DNA from: Lelliottia jeotgali
Lineage (GTDB): Bacteria > Pseudomonadota > Gammaproteobacteria > Enterobacterales > Enterobacteriaceae
DNA length: 64,000 nt
Direction of reading: 5' to 3'
Assembly (NCBI GenBank): GCA_002271215.1
Contig: CP018628.1
Span: 1,302,001-1,366,000, forward strand
The notes under the pieces were generated by a model. The model was not told the origin of the DNA. It saw nothing but the letters and a program-made list of their open reading frames with translations, and did not search any database. Numbering within the stretch: position 1 is the first letter of the stretch; each line of letters begins with the position of its first letter. Below are positions 31,801-39,810 of this stretch, piece by piece. Made by a program: the position numbers and the translations under genes.

Positions 31801-34424
31801 ACAGGGCGACGGGTCGGTTTGTTAAGCAGATCCCAGGCGACCGCCAGCCCGGTGGGCAGGAGCCACACCAGTACCAGCACACCCAGCCAGTAAAACGGAT
31901 TCGGCACCCACAGCAGGGTGCAAAACAGCAGCGCCAGCAGGGATGGAGCGACCAGGCTGCGGCGCAGGTTATCGAATAATTTCCAGTACGACAGAGCGGA
32001 GAGCGGGTTTTTGTCGTGGGTGCCATCCGCTTTTCTGACCCGTGGTTTGAGCCAGTTCAGCAACTGCCAGTCGCCACGGATCCAGCGGGTCCGGCGTGCA
32101 ACATCGGAGAGATAGTTGTTCGGGTACTGCTCGTAGAGCAGCACTTCGCTCAGCAGCCCCGAGCGGGCGTAACATCCTTCCAGCAAATCATGGCTGAGGA
32201 CCAGGTTTTCCGGGCAGGTGTTGTGCGTGGCCTGCACAAAAATATCGACATCGTAAATGCCTTTCCCGACAAACGATCCTTCGTTGAACAGATCCTGATA
32301 AATATCAGACGACATCATCGAATAGGGGTTATTTCCGGCGATGCTGCTGCACATGGCGGCATAGCGCCCCTGTCCGTTGCGCGGCATCTCTTCGGCCAGC
32401 CCCGGTTGCAGAATGCCGTAGCCTTTCACCACGCGCTGGCGGGCGGCGTCATATTCCGGTTTGTTCAGTGGGTGCGCCATGGTGGCGACCAGCTTATGCG
32501 CCGTATCGCGTGGCAGAAGGGTGTCGCTGTCGAGAGTGACGACGTACTTGATCCGCTCCGGCAGCTGGTGCGCAGGCAGGTCGGCGACGCTGGAAAATTG
32601 TTTGTCCGGCTGGCGTAACCAGCTGTTCAGCAGCGCCAGTTTCCCGCGTTTGCGTTCATAACCCATCCACACGCCCTGCGGCGGGTTCCATTCGGGGGCG
32701 CGGTGGAGCAGATAAAAACGCGGGTGGCTGGCCGGATAGCGCCGGTTGAGATCCTGCGTCAGCGACATGGCCTGGTCGAGCAGGGCCGTGTTTTGCGAAG
32801 AGGATTCATTCGCCGAATCGGTAAAGTCCGTCAACAGAGCGAAGCACAGATGCTCGCTCTGATTGCCCAGCCAGCACACTTCCAGACTGGCGATCAGCTT
32901 GCTGATCCCGTCGGGGCTGGTGAGCAGGCAGGGGATCACCACCATAGTGGCGGAATCAGCCGGAATACCGCTGGAATAATCCATACGCGGCAGCGGGCGT
33001 GGGGTGCGAAAACGGGTGGTCGCCTCGCTGAGCAGATCGCTGGCGAGCTGACTGAGCACAATAATCAGCGGGATTGCGAGGAGGATCAGCAGCCAGCCCA
33101 GGCCTTGCTGCGCGGTGTGGTGCAGGATTTCAGCGGTAGCTGCGGTGGTCAACAGGCTCAGGCTACCGAGCCAGGACATCAACGGGATCTGGTTGAAACT
33201 GTGCCGCAGGCGGATGAGCCGTGAGGCATCGGCGGATAGCAGGATTTCCAGCTGCTGACGCCCTTCGCCCATCAGGTAATAGCCAATATGGGCGCCCGGC
33301 GTGTCGGGTGCGTTTTCACCGGCCAGCGCCAGCACGCGACGGGCCACTTCCGGCTCGCTGAAATGGCTGTCTCGCGCCAGAAGTTCAATCACGTGGCGAT
33401 AGTGATCGCGCGTATCGAAGTGCATCAGTGGGTAAATCCCGGCCGGATCCTGGCGCAGCGTCTGTTCAACCACGCTCATGGCCTCGGCAAAGTCTGCCCA
33501 GTTGGTTTCACTCAGCAAGCGCAGGCCCGCGATGCTGTTGCTTACGGAAAGCTGGCTGGCGGCTAACTGCTGATTGAATCGGTGAATGAGGGTATCCGTG
33601 GTCACGCCCTGTTCAGTCAGGCGCTGTTCGATCCAGGTCAGGGGCAGCGCCAGCATATTGCCGCGTCCCTGCAGACGACGCACCAGTTCCGCCACAAAGG
33701 CGCTACTTAGCGGTGGGCGCGAGCGTGCCATATCGGCGATCACCATGATCAGCTCGGCGGGCGTGTTCTCTGCGCACTCGAAAATGCGTGTTACCCAACT
33801 GTCCGCCAGATTGCGTTCCTGCTGGGCTTTGACCACGTCGATACTGACCCGACGCAGGTTTTCGATTAGCGCCAGACGCATCATGCCCGGCAACGCCCAG
33901 ACTTCGCCCAGCGTCAGCGGCGTTTCCTGCTGATAAGCCGTGATGTAGCTGGTCAGATTCGCGGCGTCCCAGCGCCCGTCACCGTGGGCGATGGCTTCGG
34001 CGGCGATATCATAGATGCGCGGACAATCATGCGGCGAGGCCAGCGCCGGAAGCCCTTTGCCGAAATTCTTCGGCAGGTGCTGGCGCACGATGCGGATCTG
34101 TTCCTCGATCAGGTAGTAGTTATCCAGCAGCCATTCTCCGGCGGGCATGATGCTCGCTTTTTTTCCGGCATTGAGGACGTAGCAGTTTTGTGTAATCACC
34201 GTCTCATTGTCATCGAGGCGTTTGAGCAGGTAATAGGGCAGCTTATTCGGGGATAACTTGTGCGAGCGGGCCAGTTTTTGTCCGTATCGTGCCATCTGGG
34301 CCGTCGAAAATAGCTCAGCTTTAAAACTGTTTTCTGCTGCAGGTTCGTGGCCCAAAAGGGCAGGAGCCAGCGCAGGGGGCAACGAACGGGAGCCACTCCG
34401 CCACTTCTTAAGGTTCATTTTCAT
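25848..34424 (-). CDS. Cyclic beta-1,2-glucan synthase-like giant membrane enzyme (NdvB/ChvB/Cgs type)
   Basis: A 2858-residue protein, nearly the length of Brucella Cgs and Agrobacterium ChvB (about 2860). Order of parts: an N-terminal region (1-420); a membrane segment near 425-470; a GT84 glycosyltransferase domain (about 480-790) with YSSGIPADSATMVVIPC, the LDSDT metal/nucleotide-sugar motif near 631 and an RxxRW motif near 778; membrane segments near 800-850 and 940-1000; a glycoamylase-like domain (about 1400-1560, WGVSESGYHAF and SWMAHHQGM); carbohydrate-binding beta regions; and a C-terminal GH94 phosphorylase-like domain with HWWHPPHGNG near 2446 and the catalytic GAGDWNDGMN near 2543. 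In rhizobia such enzymes prime, elongate, cyclise and size a periplasmic glucan on the protein itself. Base composition resembles its neighbours. The locus holds other genes in E. coli. Confidence 0.88.
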   Translation of the reverse strand: MKMNLKKWRSGSRSLPPALAPALLGHEPAAENSFKAELFSTAQMARYGQKLARSHKLSPNKLPYYLLKRLDDNETVITQNCYVLNAGKKASIMPAGEWLLDNYYLIEEQIRIVRQHLPKNFGKGLPALASPHDCPRIYDIAAEAIAHGDGRWDAANLTSYITAYQQETPLTLGEVWALPGMMRLALIENLRRVSIDVVKAQQERNLADSWVTRIFECAENTPAELIMVIADMARSRPPLSSAFVAELVRRLQGRGNMLALPLTWIEQRLTEQGVTTDTLIHRFNQQLAASQLSVSNSIAGLRLLSETNWADFAEAMSVVEQTLRQDPAGIYPLMHFDTRDHYRHVIELLARDSHFSEPEVARRVLALAGENAPDTPGAHIGYYLMGEGRQQLEILLSADASRLIRLRHSFNQIPLMSWLGSLSLLTTAATAEILHHTAQQGLGWLLILLAIPLIIVLSQLASDLLSEATTRFRTPRPLPRMDYSSGIPADSATMVVIPCLLTSPDGISKLIASLEVCWLGNQSEHLCFALLTDFTDSANESSSQNTALLDQAMSLTQDLNRRYPASHPRFYLLHRAPEWNPPQGVWMGYERKRGKLALLNSWLRQPDKQFSSVADLPAHQLPERIKYVVTLDSDTLLPRDTAHKLVATMAHPLNKPEYDAARQRVVKGYGILQPGLAEEMPRNGQGRYAAMCSSIAGNNPYSMMSSDIYQDLFNEGSFVGKGIYDVDIFVQATHNTCPENLVLSHDLLEGCYARSGLLSEVLLYEQYPNNYLSDVARRTRWIRGDWQLLNWLKPRVRKADGTHDKNPLSALSYWKLFDNLRRSLVAPSLLALLFCTLLWVPNPFYWLGVLVLVWLLPTGLAVAWDLLNKPTRRPVVQHLLLVATGALKRLSRVGMDFAILPHEAGYSLYAIAVTLWRLGFSQRNLSQWASYSPDNDREKTSPIRFYRAMWMNVATGVALTVLTAHIAPLFSFIALPVSLLWCLTPLLLSWMSRSPARSVFSPNKEQKQLLRQTSREIWAFFETFVIAKENWLPPDNYQEIPQPVIAHRTSPTNIGLSLMANLTAWDFGYLPSGEVLQRVTLTLDTLDKMEHFRGHLYNWYDTQTLAPLSPRYVSSVDSGNMAGHLLTLREGLSAMRNQPVLNSVQVLAGLNDTLGILEKHWGQNAPTGLRLLRKHCLSAVSLSPAQLFIELKQMRTQSNHLTTLCHQDDTLTLRWIEHLQRQLVMMCHEWSHLLGWITPTWDSQTLPSLSWLATAKHSGEGTPSASAIALARMRLDIITELEQRLNEHARMDFTFLYSEVTSLLSIGYNCDSNMLDKSHYDLLPSEIRLTSFIAIATNQLPLKSWYALGRLFTTIDRDTALMSWSGSMFEYLMPNLVMPTWPGSLLDEMSQSAVTRQIHWGKERGVPWGVSESGYHAFDVQQNYQYQAFGVPGLGLRRGLADDMVVAPYATLLALMIAPQKACDNLARLEKNGARGEFGFYEALDYTPSRLATGQLYAVVQSWMAHHQGMAFQALAHVLLDAPMADRFMASTAFQSASLLLQERVPDAVDLYSPRRHFESHEGRVKPVRYEPRIFTAADSLIPEVQLLSNSHYHLMMTHTGGSYSRWNDLALTRWRSDTTRDNWGAFCYIRDLQSGDIWSNTWQPAGETDSNDEVIFTDAGAEFKRTFGSLNVKTQVVVSPEDDIELRRVTLLHRGRQPRTIELTTYAEVVLAPATSDLAHPTFSNLFIQTELVPAQNAILCHRRPRAPDEKSPWLFHMMVVHGSSQSGVSFETDRAKFLGRGRTPADAQAAGQSGPLSNSSGSVLDPMLAIRQTITLQPGLPVTVDILYGVSENRQLSLALLEKYRDHPIADRVFELAWSHSLVVLRQINANEDDAALFNRLAGAILYPCQELRADGQAISRNRRGQSGLWGWAISGDLPIVLLIISSEESILSITTLIQAHRYWRLKGLGADLVILNDSPGGYQQALQNHIMDLIYAGSEASLLDKSGGIFVRNGEHLSAEDKLLLQSVAHLCLDDRAGGLNEQLDQRLHALKTVPRPFVAHSVPGINLHIPWTPNTDQLLHFNGHGGFSQDGREYQIVLRENEPTPAPWSNVLANARFGSVLSEAGQAYSWYENAHEYRLTPWENDPVSDRGGEVFYLRDEESGACWSPTTLPVRGQGDYLSRHGFGYSVFAHRESGIDSELTVLVAEEAPVKLAILTISNNSGRTRKLSATGYVEWTLGESRTSSALHIVTHAASVADGCGVMANNFYGSNGAGRTAFFAVTGAHCSLTGDRREFLGRNGSLQNPAAMHLRWLSDKTGAGLDPCGAVQSAVTLIDGDQKTFIFVLGVGEDAVEAQTLLARYLNEDAAREELSRVHRYWHNVLDKIVVHTPDTSINLLTNGWLLYQTVACRLMARSGYYQSGGAFGFRDQLQDTLALSHPAPERLREQILLCASRQFIEGNVQHWWHPPHGNGVRTRCSDDYLWLPLATCHYVQTTGDTGVLEQRVSYLDGRLLQPGEESVYDIPVISAVEETLWQHCVKAIRHGLQFGSHGLPLMGAGDWNDGMNRVGIDGKGESVWLGFFLYDILQRFADLAELRQDDTIAELCRTEASRLQKNLETSAWDGEWYRRGYFDGGEALGSKASQDCRIDAIAQSWSILSGAASPERSARAMQSLDKLLVDDDAGLIKLLTPPFDGHGPNPGYIQGYLPGVRENGGQYTHGAIWAVMAFARMGNSERAWQLWSMINPVNHALTPDDVERYKTEPYVMSADVYSVAPHIGRGGWSWYTGSAGWAYRLLTEELLGINRFGDIITVHAQLPAHWPSISMTYQHGGSQYQISISRGSELYRVTMDGVQLPDDQIPLVDDGNHHQVEITQH

Positions 34425-34580
34425 AGCGATGCTCTGGTGCGACGTGAACGCGCAGGAGCAGTTGCGAAATCAGATCAGAAACGTTCTCTCAGGATGGGTG
34501 TGGGGCATCAGGGATTTAACAGCTGCTGGAATCTTACTTAAGTATAGAACACCGATTTTGCGCCAGAACGCGCGTGGGGA

Positions 34581-34745
34581 TCAGCGCGGCGCAACAAACA
34601 GCGCTTTACAGCCTGGGCACAGCATCGCCTGTTTCAGACGGATTTTAGATGTTGGGTGTGAGGACTTGAGCCCACAGTGCGGGCAGGTGACGGTGGTGGT
34701 CGATGCCCCACCGATGAGCTTCATTGCGTAATCGAGAAGAGACAT
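34581..34745 (-). CDS. Small zinc-ribbon protein, 54 residues
   Basis: A minus-strand ORF from ATG (34743-34745) to TGA (34581-34583). An AAAGGTT site lies eight bases before the start. The protein starts MSLLDYAMKLIGG and has two CxxC knuckles, TCPHCG (Cys21, Cys24) and LCPGCK (Cys43, Cys46), 18 residues apart, typical of a zinc ribbon. It resembles small zinc-ribbon proteins of the YnfU kind, but I am not certain of the family. Function unknown. It lies about 155 bp upstream of the glucan-synthase start on the same strand and is divergent from ybeL, which encodes another zinc-ribbon protein. Confidence 0.7.
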   Translation of the reverse strand: MSLLDYAMKLIGGASTTTVTCPHCGLKSSHPTSKIRLKQAMLCPGCKALFVAPR

Positions 34746-34918
34746 GATGATTAACCTTTCAATGAATGAGCTTCATCTTAGCACGAAGTGTTCAAATACT
34801 ATGCAAGGTATCGCATTTCCCCTTTGCAGGAATTTACCCGCTCTGTGGCTGACCTGACAAAGCGGTTGCCAAATAAGGTCTATTATTAGAGACAGTTACT
34901 TACCTGGGAGGCGAAAGG

Positions 34919-35401
34919 ATGAACAAGGTTGCTCAATTTTACCGCGAACTGGTTGCCACACTCACGGAACGCCTGCGTAACGGCGAACGTGATATCGATG
35001 CTCTTGTCGAACAGGCACGGGCGCGCGTCGTGCAAACGGGTGAGTTAACGCGGACTGAAGTAGAAGAGGTGACGCGAGCTGTGCGCCGCGATCTGGAAGA
35101 GTTTGCGCGGAGCTACGAAGAGAGCCAGGACGAGGTCACCGACAGTGTATTTATGCGGGTGATTAAAGAGAGTCTGTGGCAGGAGCTGGCGGATATTACG
35201 GATAAAACCCAGCTGGAGTGGCGCGAAGTTTTCCAGGATTTGAATCATCACGGCGTGTATCACAGCGGCGAGGTGGTAGGGCTGGGGAATCTGGTGTGTG
35301 AGAACTGCCATTTCCATCTGGCGGTGTATACGCCTGACGTCCTTCCGCGCTGCCCAAAATGCGGGCACGACCAGTTCCAGAGAAGGCCGTTTGAGCCGTG
35401 A
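34919..35401 (+). CDS. ybeL: Zinc-ribbon-containing protein YbeL (DUF1451)
   Basis: A 160-residue protein with a long charged helical N-terminal part (residues 1-100, heptad-like Glu/Arg-rich) and a C-terminal zinc ribbon, CENC at about 129-132 and CPKC at about 147-150. The start has a GGGAGG ribosome-binding site. Known as YbeL in E. coli; its molecular function is not established. It ends just before a repeat block and converges on rihA. Confidence 0.92.
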   Translation: MNKVAQFYRELVATLTERLRNGERDIDALVEQARARVVQTGELTRTEVEEVTRAVRRDLEEFARSYEESQDEVTDSVFMRVIKESLWQELADITDKTQLEWREVFQDLNHHGVYHSGEVVGLGNLVCENCHFHLAVYTPDVLPRCPKCGHDQFQRRPFEP

Positions 35402-35408
35402 TTTTCCA

Positions 35409-35539
35409 CCCTCACCCTAACCCTCTCCCTGAGGGAGAGGGGATCAGATCGGCGTGGTTCTCTCCTTCTCCCTGAGGGCGAGGGGATCAGATCGGCGTGG
35501 TTTTCTCCCTCTCCCTGTGGGAGAGGGCCGGGGTGAGGG
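35409..35539. repeat. Repeat element of 43-bp units bounded by inverted ends
   Basis: The block contains two copies of a 43-bp unit (the shared GATCAGATCGGCGTGGTT starts at 35442 and 35485), each with a CTCCCTGAGGG-type hairpin, and a third hairpin CCCTCTCCC/GGGAGAGGG. The outer ends (35409-35429 and 35519-35539) are inverted copies of each other: CCCTCACCC and CCCTCTCCC face GGGAGAGGG and GGGTGAGGG. It lies between the convergent ends of ybeL and rihA and may serve both as terminator. A related half-element is at 47122-47155. Confidence 0.8.
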
Positions 35540-35551
35540 CACCAGACCGCA

Positions 35552-36487
35552 CTAGTTATAAAACTTCAACCGTTCTGCGATTAAATCTACAAACGCTTCC
35601 CGGTCGACATCCACCATCAGCGTGGTATTTGGCGTATTGCCGGTCAGGGAGTAGTAATCCACGACCGTCATCCCCTGGGTATATTTCCCCTGCGTCTCTA
35701 CGCCGACCCAGCGATTCACCGTGGTAAAAATCTCCGGTTTTAGCAGCCAGGCGACAGTGCAGGGATCGTGTAGCGGCGCGCCCTGGAATCCCCATTTCTC
35801 GGTTTTATGGTATTCCATAAAGAAGTCGAGAAGCTCGGCGACGGTGGTCGCGACAGGATTGCCGATGGCGCGAAAACGCTCAATATCTTCCGCCATGATC
35901 TGCGCCCGGTGGGTGACATCCAGACCGGCCATCACAATCGGTATGCCCGACTGGAAGACAATCTCTGCGGCTTCCGGGTCGACGAAAATGTTGAACTCCG
36001 CCGCTGGCGTCCAGTTCCCCAGCCCCATCGCACCGCCCATGATAACGATCCGCGCGATCTTCGCGTGCAGTTCCGGGTGGCTGTTGAGCAGCAGCGCGAC
36101 GTTAGTTTGCGGGCCCGTTGCCACCAGCGTCACCGGCTCGCGGCTGTCGCGCAGCACTTTCGCCATCAGCTCAACGGCAGTGCAATCCTGTGGTTTAAAG
36201 CCCGGTTCAGGCAGCGTCGGGCCATCCAGGCCGCTTTCGCCGTGAACGTTATCGGCGATGATCAGATCGCGCATCAACGGTTTTACCGCACCGCCCGCCA
36301 CCGGAATATCCGTACGTTTAAGCAGCGTTAACATGCGCAAAACGTTACGCAGGGTTTTATCCGGCGTCTGGTTGCCGGCAGAAGAGGTGACCGCTTTGAG
36401 GTCTAATTCCGGTGACGCGAGGGCAAGGACCAGAGCGATGGCGTCATCATGACCGGGATCGCAATCGAGAATGATTGGCTGTGGCAT
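35552..36487 (-). CDS. rihA: Pyrimidine-specific ribonucleoside hydrolase RihA
   Basis: Cleaves cytidine and uridine to ribose and base in the nucleoside salvage pathway. From the ATG at 36485-36487 (GGAG six bases upstream) it has 311 residues, the E. coli length; a frame extension of four codons is not needed. The calcium-binding DCDPGHDDA motif is at residues 8-16, and the second Asp of the site lies in APLHDPC near 240. It is 120 bp downstream of gltL on the same strand. Confidence 0.95.
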   Translation of the reverse strand: MPQPIILDCDPGHDDAIALVLALASPELDLKAVTSSAGNQTPDKTLRNVLRMLTLLKRTDIPVAGGAVKPLMRDLIIADNVHGESGLDGPTLPEPGFKPQDCTAVELMAKVLRDSREPVTLVATGPQTNVALLLNSHPELHAKIARIVIMGGAMGLGNWTPAAEFNIFVDPEAAEIVFQSGIPIVMAGLDVTHRAQIMAEDIERFRAIGNPVATTVAELLDFFMEYHKTEKWGFQGAPLHDPCTVAWLLKPEIFTTVNRWVGVETQGKYTQGMTVVDYYSLTGNTPNTTLMVDVDREAFVDLIAERLKFYN

Positions 36488-36607
36488 AGCAAGCTCCATT
36501 TTTGGCGTTATTTTGTGACAAGGTTAACGCCGCAAGATGAAGCAGACGAGAAGCAGAGACGTAAAGCGTGAAGTGGTGCGCAATCCGAAGATTACGCACC
36601 GTATTGA

Positions 36608-37333
36608 TTAATGCAGGATTTTGGCGAGGAAGTCTTTGGCGCGGTCGGACTGCGGGTTGGCGAAGAAATCTTCTTTCGGCGAATCTTCGACAATTTTGCC
36701 TTCGTCCATAAAGATCACGCGGTTGGCGACTTTGCGGGCGAAGCCCATTTCGTGCGTCACCACCATCATGGTCATCCCTTCGTGCGCCAGTTCAACCATA
36801 ACGTCCAGCACTTCGTTGATCATTTCTGGGTCGAGCGCGGAAGTTGGCTCATCGAACAGCATAGCAATCGGGTCCATACAGAGCGCACGCGCAATCGCCA
36901 CGCGCTGCTGCTGGCCACCGGAAAGCTGTGCCGGGAACTTATCAGCATGAGCCGACAGCCCAACGCGTTCCAGCAGTTTTAAGCCCTTATCACGCGAGGC
37001 TTTTTTGTCGCGTTTCAGCACTTTTACCTGCGCCAGCGTCAGGTTTTCAATAATCGACAGGTGCGGGAACAGCTCGAAGTGCTGGAACACCATCCCAACG
37101 TGGGAACGCAGCTTTGCCAGATCGGTTTTTTTGTCGTTCACTTTGGTGCCATCGACCACGATCTCGCCTTGCTGCACGGGTTCAAGGCCATTGACGGTTT
37201 TAATCAGCGTCGATTTACCGGAGCCGGAAGGGCCGCACACAACGACCACCTCGCCTTTTTTCACTTCGGTTGAGCAGTCGGTCAGCACCTGAAAGTGCCC
37301 ATACCATTTAGAAACATTTTTCAGGGAAATCAT
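36608..37333 (-). CDS. gltL: Glutamate/aspartate ABC transporter ATP-binding protein GltL
   Basis: The ATPase of the GltIJKL importer, 241 residues. Walker [10 protein letters not shown] (about 33-41), signature LSGGQQQR (about 135), Walker [12 protein letters not shown] and the switch His in VVTHEMGF are intact. The start overlaps the gltK stop by four bases. Last transporter gene, followed by rihA. Confidence 0.96.
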   Translation of the reverse strand: MISLKNVSKWYGHFQVLTDCSTEVKKGEVVVVCGPSGSGKSTLIKTVNGLEPVQQGEIVVDGTKVNDKKTDLAKLRSHVGMVFQHFELFPHLSIIENLTLAQVKVLKRDKKASRDKGLKLLERVGLSAHADKFPAQLSGGQQQRVAIARALCMDPIAMLFDEPTSALDPEMINEVLDVMVELAHEGMTMMVVTHEMGFARKVANRVIFMDEGKIVEDSPKEDFFANPQSDRAKDFLAKILH

Positions 37334-38007
37334 GAGACCGTCCTTTTCTTCAGCCAGGTCACCAACAGCGACGCGCTTAAACTAATTGCAAAATAAACTG
37401 CACCTGCGAACAGGATCATCTCGACCTGCGTACCGTCACGCTCACCGATGGTGGAGGCGGTGCGGAAGAAGTCCGCCAGACTCAGCACATACACCAGCGA
37501 TGTATCCTGGAAGAGAACGATACCCTGCGTCAGCAGCAGCGGGACCATAGCGCGAAACGCCTGTGGCAGAATAATGAGCTTCATCGACTGCCAGTGGGTC
37601 ATGCCTAGCGCCAACGCCGCGCTCGATTGTCCGCGGGAGATACTCTGAATACCCGCGCGAATAATTTCTGAATAGTAAGCGGCCTCAAACATCGAGAATG
37701 CCACCATCGCCGAGATCAGGCGGATATCTGTTTTAGGCGAAAGTCCCAGTACGTTTTGCAGCAGGCCTGGAACAATCAGATAAAACCACAGCAGCACCAT
37801 GACCAGCGGAATGGAGCGGAAAACGTTGACGTAGGCGGTCGCGAACCAGGCGAAAGGCTTGAAGCTCGACAGGCGCATGACGGCGAGGATCGTGCCCCAG
37901 ACAATACCAATGACGATAGCAATGGCGGTGATTTTTAAGGTGATGACCAGCCCATCAAGCAGATAGGGCATGGCAGGAACAATGGAACTCCAGTCAAACT
38001 CGTACAT
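37330..38007 (-). CDS. gltK: Glutamate/aspartate ABC transporter permease GltK
   Basis: Inner-membrane permease of 225 residues with five membrane spans and the coupling-helix motif for the ATPase, [20 protein letters not shown] near residue 135. It forms a heterodimer with GltJ. It overlaps gltJ by one base and gltL by four, consistent with one operon. Confidence 0.95.
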   Translation of the reverse strand: MYEFDWSSIVPAMPYLLDGLVITLKITAIAIVIGIVWGTILAVMRLSSFKPFAWFATAYVNVFRSIPLVMVLLWFYLIVPGLLQNVLGLSPKTDIRLISAMVAFSMFEAAYYSEIIRAGIQSISRGQSSAALALGMTHWQSMKLIILPQAFRAMVPLLLTQGIVLFQDTSLVYVLSLADFFRTASTIGERDGTQVEMILFAGAVYFAISLSASLLVTWLKKRTVS

Positions 38008-38747
38008 TATTTACCCCCCAGATTGCCCGGCAGGCGAGTTTTACGTTCAACCAGGTTCATCACCAGCATGATGAATGCGTTAATCAAGACATACGCCACG
38101 GTGATGGCAGTGAAGGATTCCCACGCGTGTGCGGAGTAATCCAGCAGCTTGCCCGCCTGCGCCGCCATATCGACCAGACCGATAGTGGAGGCGATGGCCG
38201 AGTTTTTCACCAGGTTCATCATCTCGGAGGTCATCGGCGGAACGATCACGCGATAGGCGTTCGGCAGCAGCACGTAGCGGTAGCTTTGCGGCAGCGTCAG
38301 GCCCATTGCCAGCGCGGCGTTTTTTTGCCCGCGCGGCAGAGACTGAATCGCGGCACGCACCTGCTCGCACACGCGCGCAGCAGTGAACAGCCCAAGGCAC
38401 AGCATCGAGGAGACAAAGAACTGAATGTTCGGGTCCAGCTCCGATTTAAACCACATGCCGAGATTTTCCGGCAGCAGTTCAGGAACGACCAGATACCAGG
38501 TAAAGAACTGCACGATTAACGGAACGTTACGGAACAGTTCGACGTACAGCGTGCCGAGCATAGAGAGAAAACGGTTGGGGACGGTACGTAAAATACCGAA
38601 CAGCGAACCGACCAGAAACGCGATAATCCAGGCCGTTATCGATAACGCGACGGTGACCTGAAAGCCGCTCCACAGCCAGCCTAAATAGGTGGTGTTGCCG
38701 AACGGGGCCTGTTGCAGAAAAATGCCCCAGTTCCAGTCTATTGACAT
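38007..38747 (-). CDS. gltJ: Glutamate/aspartate ABC transporter permease GltJ
   Basis: Second permease of the importer, 246 residues from the ATG at 38745-38747 (GGAG upstream). The frame runs 29 codons further upstream through the intergenic hairpin, which I reject as coding. Five membrane spans and the ATPase contact motif [20 protein letters not shown] are present. Separated from gltI by about 155 bp containing the SroC region and a terminator. Confidence 0.95.
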   Translation of the reverse strand: MSIDWNWGIFLQQAPFGNTTYLGWLWSGFQVTVALSITAWIIAFLVGSLFGILRTVPNRFLSMLGTLYVELFRNVPLIVQFFTWYLVVPELLPENLGMWFKSELDPNIQFFVSSMLCLGLFTAARVCEQVRAAIQSLPRGQKNAALAMGLTLPQSYRYVLLPNAYRVIVPPMTSEMMNLVKNSAIASTIGLVDMAAQAGKLLDYSAHAWESFTAITVAYVLINAFIMLVMNLVERKTRLPGNLGGK

Positions 38748-38759
38748 AATAAACTCCAG

Positions 38760-38785
38760 AAAAAAAAGGGTAGCAGCGCTACCCT
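38760..38785 (-). terminator. Terminator between gltI and gltJ
   Basis: On the minus strand the arms GGGTAGC and GCTACCC close a short loop and run into eight T residues, just 13 bp before gltJ. It should end part of the gltI transcripts, leaving binding protein in excess over permeases, and forms the 3' end of the SroC candidate. Confidence 0.9.
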
Positions 38786-38912
38786 CGAAGATTGGTGAGA
38801 AGCTCAATGTTCGCGCTGAGTGGGGAACGACCACTCAACGTATAGTCTGTCCGCGCTTCCCGACAATCGAGAGGGCAGGAGATCCCGCCCCTTAATGGTT
38901 CTAATTAGTTAA
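38760..38912 (-). ncRNA. sroC: Probable SroC sRNA (GcvB sponge)
   Basis: SroC in Salmonella and E. coli is an Hfq-bound RNA of about 150 nt cut from the gltI-gltJ intergenic part of the gltIJKL mRNA; it titrates the GcvB sRNA. Here the same place holds a non-coding stretch of the right length, from the gltI stop to a strong Rho-independent terminator with a long U tail. It includes a GGGCGGGATCTCCTGCCC hairpin near its 5' end. The identification rests on position, size and terminator; the exact 5' end is estimated. Confidence 0.72.
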
Positions 38913-39810
38913 GTGCTTTGTCGTTAGGTTCTTTGAACAGGGCTTTCATGTCGTCAGACAGTTCAAAGTTCATGTTGAGATTTTTTGGTGGAATCGGATT
39001 CTTGAACCACTTATCGAACCATTTTTCCGCTTCGCCGGAGGTCTGTACCTGAGCGATGGTGTCATCGATCAATTTTTTGAAGCCTGCGTCGTCTTTACGC
39101 AGCATACAGCCGTACGCTTCTTTCGACTGCGCCGTGCCGACGATTTCCCAGTTGTCTGGTTTCTTCGCTTTCGCACGTTCACCCGCCAGCAGCGCGTCAT
39201 CCATCATGAACGCCACCGCGCGGCCGCTTTCCAGAGTACGGAAAGAGTCACCGTGGTCTTTGGCGCTGATGATGCGCATATCCAGTTTTTTCTCGTCGTT
39301 CAGCTTGTGCAGCAGCACTTCAGAAGTGGTACCGGAAGTCACAACGACCGCTTTGCCTTTCAGGTCTGCGAAGTCTTTAATCTCGCCGCCTTTTTTGGTC
39401 AGCAGACGCGTACCAACCACGAAGATGGTGTCGGAGAAGGCCGCTTGTTTCTGACGTTCGAGGTTGTTAGTGGTGGAGCCACACTCAAAATCGAAGGTGC
39501 CGTTTTGCAGCAGGGGAATACGGTTTTGCGACGTAATTGGAATCAGCTTCACCTGCAGATCAGGTTTGTTGAGCTTCTTCTTGACCGCTTCTACGATCGC
39601 GTTGGAGTAGTCCTGAGAGTAGCCTACGACTTTTTGCGTGTTGTCGTAGTATGAGAACGGGACGGAAGATTCACGGTGGCCGACCACGATCACGCCATTT
39701 TTGGCAATCTTGTCGAGAGTGCTCCCGGCAGCCGGTGCGTCTTCAGCGTGAACGACGCCTGCGGACACGCCCATTACCAGCATTGCTGTGGCCAGTTTAC
39801 GTAATTGCAT
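38905..39810 (-). CDS. gltI: Glutamate/aspartate periplasmic binding protein GltI
   Basis: Solute-binding protein of 301 residues that delivers glutamate and aspartate to GltJKL. I start at the ATG at 39808-39810 (GGAG upstream); the 15 codons further upstream are not needed. The signal peptide ends at VVHA near residue 22. The family motif GYSQDYSNAIVEAVKK and the conserved VTSGTTSE are present. First gene of the operon; in relatives gltI is repressed by GcvB sRNA. Confidence 0.96.
   Translation of the reverse strand: MQLRKLATAMLVMGVSAGVVHAEDAPAAGSTLDKIAKNGVIVVGHRESSVPFSYYDNTQKVVGYSQDYSNAIVEAVKKKLNKPDLQVKLIPITSQNRIPLLQNGTFDFECGSTTNNLERQKQAAFSDTIFVVGTRLLTKKGGEIKDFADLKGKAVVVTSGTTSEVLLHKLNDEKKLDMRIISAKDHGDSFRTLESGRAVAFMMDDALLAGERAKAKKPDNWEIVGTAQSKEAYGCMLRKDDAGFKKLIDDTIAQVQTSGEAEKWFDKWFKNPIPPKNLNMNFELSDDMKALFKEPNDKALN

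Noticed and set aside
35409..35539. Repeat block considered as a CRISPR array
   Set aside because: Spacers are themselves repeated, units are self-complementary throughout and no cas genes are near.
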